Shown: positions 63,405 through 64,000 of the stretch, piece after piece
Layout: each line of letters opens with the position of its first letter
Numbering within the stretch: position 1 is the stretch's first letter
Origin: JAVBKX01 sp031553835
Lineage (GTDB): Bacteria > Bacteroidota > Bacteroidia > Bacteroidales > Azobacteroidaceae
Assembly (NCBI GenBank): GCA_031553835.1
Contig: JAVBKX010000041.1
Coordinates: 62,001 to 126,000, forward strand
Direction of reading: 5' to 3'
DNA: 64,000 nucleotides
The notes under the pieces: generated by a model
The model's database searches: none
Told to the model about the DNA's origin: nothing
What the model saw: only the letters and a program-made list of their open reading frames with translations
Translations under genes and position numbers: made by a program

Positions 63405-64000
63405 ATGAAAAAGATATTGCTATATATATTGCTTATACACTCTACTTCTATTATTGCAGAAGCAGAACTCGTGTATAAATATATAACCAATGAAGACGGG
63501 TTATCGAACAGTTCTGTTAATAAAGTTTTTCAAGACAGTGAAGGGTATCTATGGTTTGGCACATGGGATGGATTAAACAAATATGATGGAATAAACTTTA
63601 CTACATATAATTCTAACCCGAATGACACAAATAGTATAACAAACAACGTAATAAAAGACATCATAGAACAACATCCGGGTGTAATCTGGGTGGTGACAAA
63701 CCATGGTATCAACAAGATAAATACAAAGAAAGAAACAATTGACAGGTATTATTTAGGTTATGAACATATTTCACCTTCTTTGGAAAATGCATATTCGATC
63801 ACTTGTAGTAAATCAGGATTAATAATTTGCTCCACACATGAGTGGGGATTAGCTTATTATGATGAAGAACAGAATGATTTTGTCCCTATTACAATACCAA
63901 AGTTCAGTACTTTTGACATAAAACAAATATATGCGGATGAAGATTGCCGATTATGGATATTGAAAAGATCAGGAGCTCTTTTTAAAGTTGATTATCATAT
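63405..64000 (+). CDS. Hybrid two-component sensor (HTCS), N-terminal part, cut by the window end
   Basis: 198 codons and two bases are open to the edge. I chose the ATG at 63405, which starts the signal peptide (MKKILLYILLIHSTSIIAEA); an in-frame ATG at 63375 is possible. The mature part starts with Reg_prop propeller repeats: YITNEDGLSNSSVNKVFQDS, GYLWFGTWDGLNKYDG, then VIWVVTNHGINKIN. This is the periplasmic sensor of HTCS regulators of PULs, whose kinase and AraC-type output domains should lie beyond the window. It probably controls the susCD operon and MFS gene. Confidence 0.88.
   Translation, partial: MKKILLYILLIHSTSIIAEAELVYKYITNEDGLSNSSVNKVFQDSEGYLWFGTWDGLNKYDGINFTTYNSNPNDTNSITNNVIKDIIEQHPGVIWVVTNHGINKINTKKETIDRYYLGYEHISPSLENAYSITCSKSGLIICSTHEWGLAYYDEEQNDFVPITIPKFSTFDIKQIYADEDCRLWILKRSGALFKVDYH

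Noticed and set aside
1..64000. tRNA or rRNA genes
   Set aside because: I inspected the intergenic gaps and saw no cloverleaf with T-arm consensus and no rRNA segment; a tRNA scan would be decisive.

Overview
The window is Bacteroidetes chromosome, most likely order Bacteroidales. The signs are two SusC/SusD polysaccharide utilisation loci (PULs), type IX secretion (T9SS) C-terminal sorting domains, the fused LpxC-FabZ protein, the small DUF4492 protein before cydAB, an SIS-only arabinose-5-phosphate isomerase, and promoters with the Bacteroidetes -7 box TAnnTTTG. I cannot name a genus from the sequence alone.

Bases 1-20,300 are mainly housekeeping. In order they hold the end of an Mrp/ApbC ATPase gene, DUF4492, cydA and cydB; a membrane-bound TPR/HTH lipoprotein and a lipocalin-like lipoprotein; pyrE, an SRPBCC gene and argH; a membrane protein with a degenerate NUDIX-like domain; lipA and a DPP-IV-type S9 peptidase; the lpxD, lpxC-fabZ, lpxA, pRiA4b-like, miaA cluster; and an O-antigen-ligase-like TPR protein overlapping a clostripain-family lipoprotein.

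Bases 20,300-24,850 form a small accessory region read on the minus strand. A lipoprotein with a papain-like YNCH...HSAIV signature overlaps, by ATGA, a gene for an exported partner of 251 residues. Below this pair lie decayed pieces of further modules. These are a 271-bp duplication containing the 5' part of the partner gene and the last codons of the lipoprotein gene, two intact paralogous small lipoproteins, a broken third copy, and remnants of a second YNC-type protein directly upstream of those lipoproteins. The arrangement resembles an effector/partner array with orphan copies. A structured RNA element sits just upstream of the intact pair.

Bases 24,850-30,000 hold a transglutaminase-like lipoprotein, an M16 peptidase, a KdsD-type isomerase, a HIT protein and greA. 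The greA gene has a strong promoter and a terminator-like leader hairpin.

Bases 30,000-45,700 are PUL 1. It has a divergent one-piece membrane regulator (Kelch-like sensor, one membrane helix, winged-helix plus BTAD-like output), SusC, SusD, a DUF3823 lipoprotein, a GH3 enzyme with a PA14 domain, a GxGYxYP/CBM6/ricin-like protein and a CBM-like protein. The last two carry T9SS sorting domains. A TlpA-like lipoprotein lacking its CxxC and then pnp follow.

Bases 49,200-64,000 are PUL 2. One minus-strand operon runs lipoprotein, SusC, SusD, two paralogous putative alpha/alpha-barrel enzymes of a family I do not recognise, and a GH51-like protein whose expected acid/base glutamate is glycine. 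Divergent to it are an MFS transporter and the start of a hybrid two-component sensor (HTCS), cut by the window end. Import of oligosaccharides through SusCD, periplasmic trimming, inner-membrane uptake by the MFS protein and HTCS control would make a self-contained system, plausibly for an arabinose-containing glycan.

A recurring oddity is intergenic, degenerate short tandem repeats with units of 7, 9 or 10 bp, usually in head-to-head inverted arms. A separate 23-bp palindromic repeat array follows pnp. I saw no rRNA, tRNA, CRISPR array or intact transposase.
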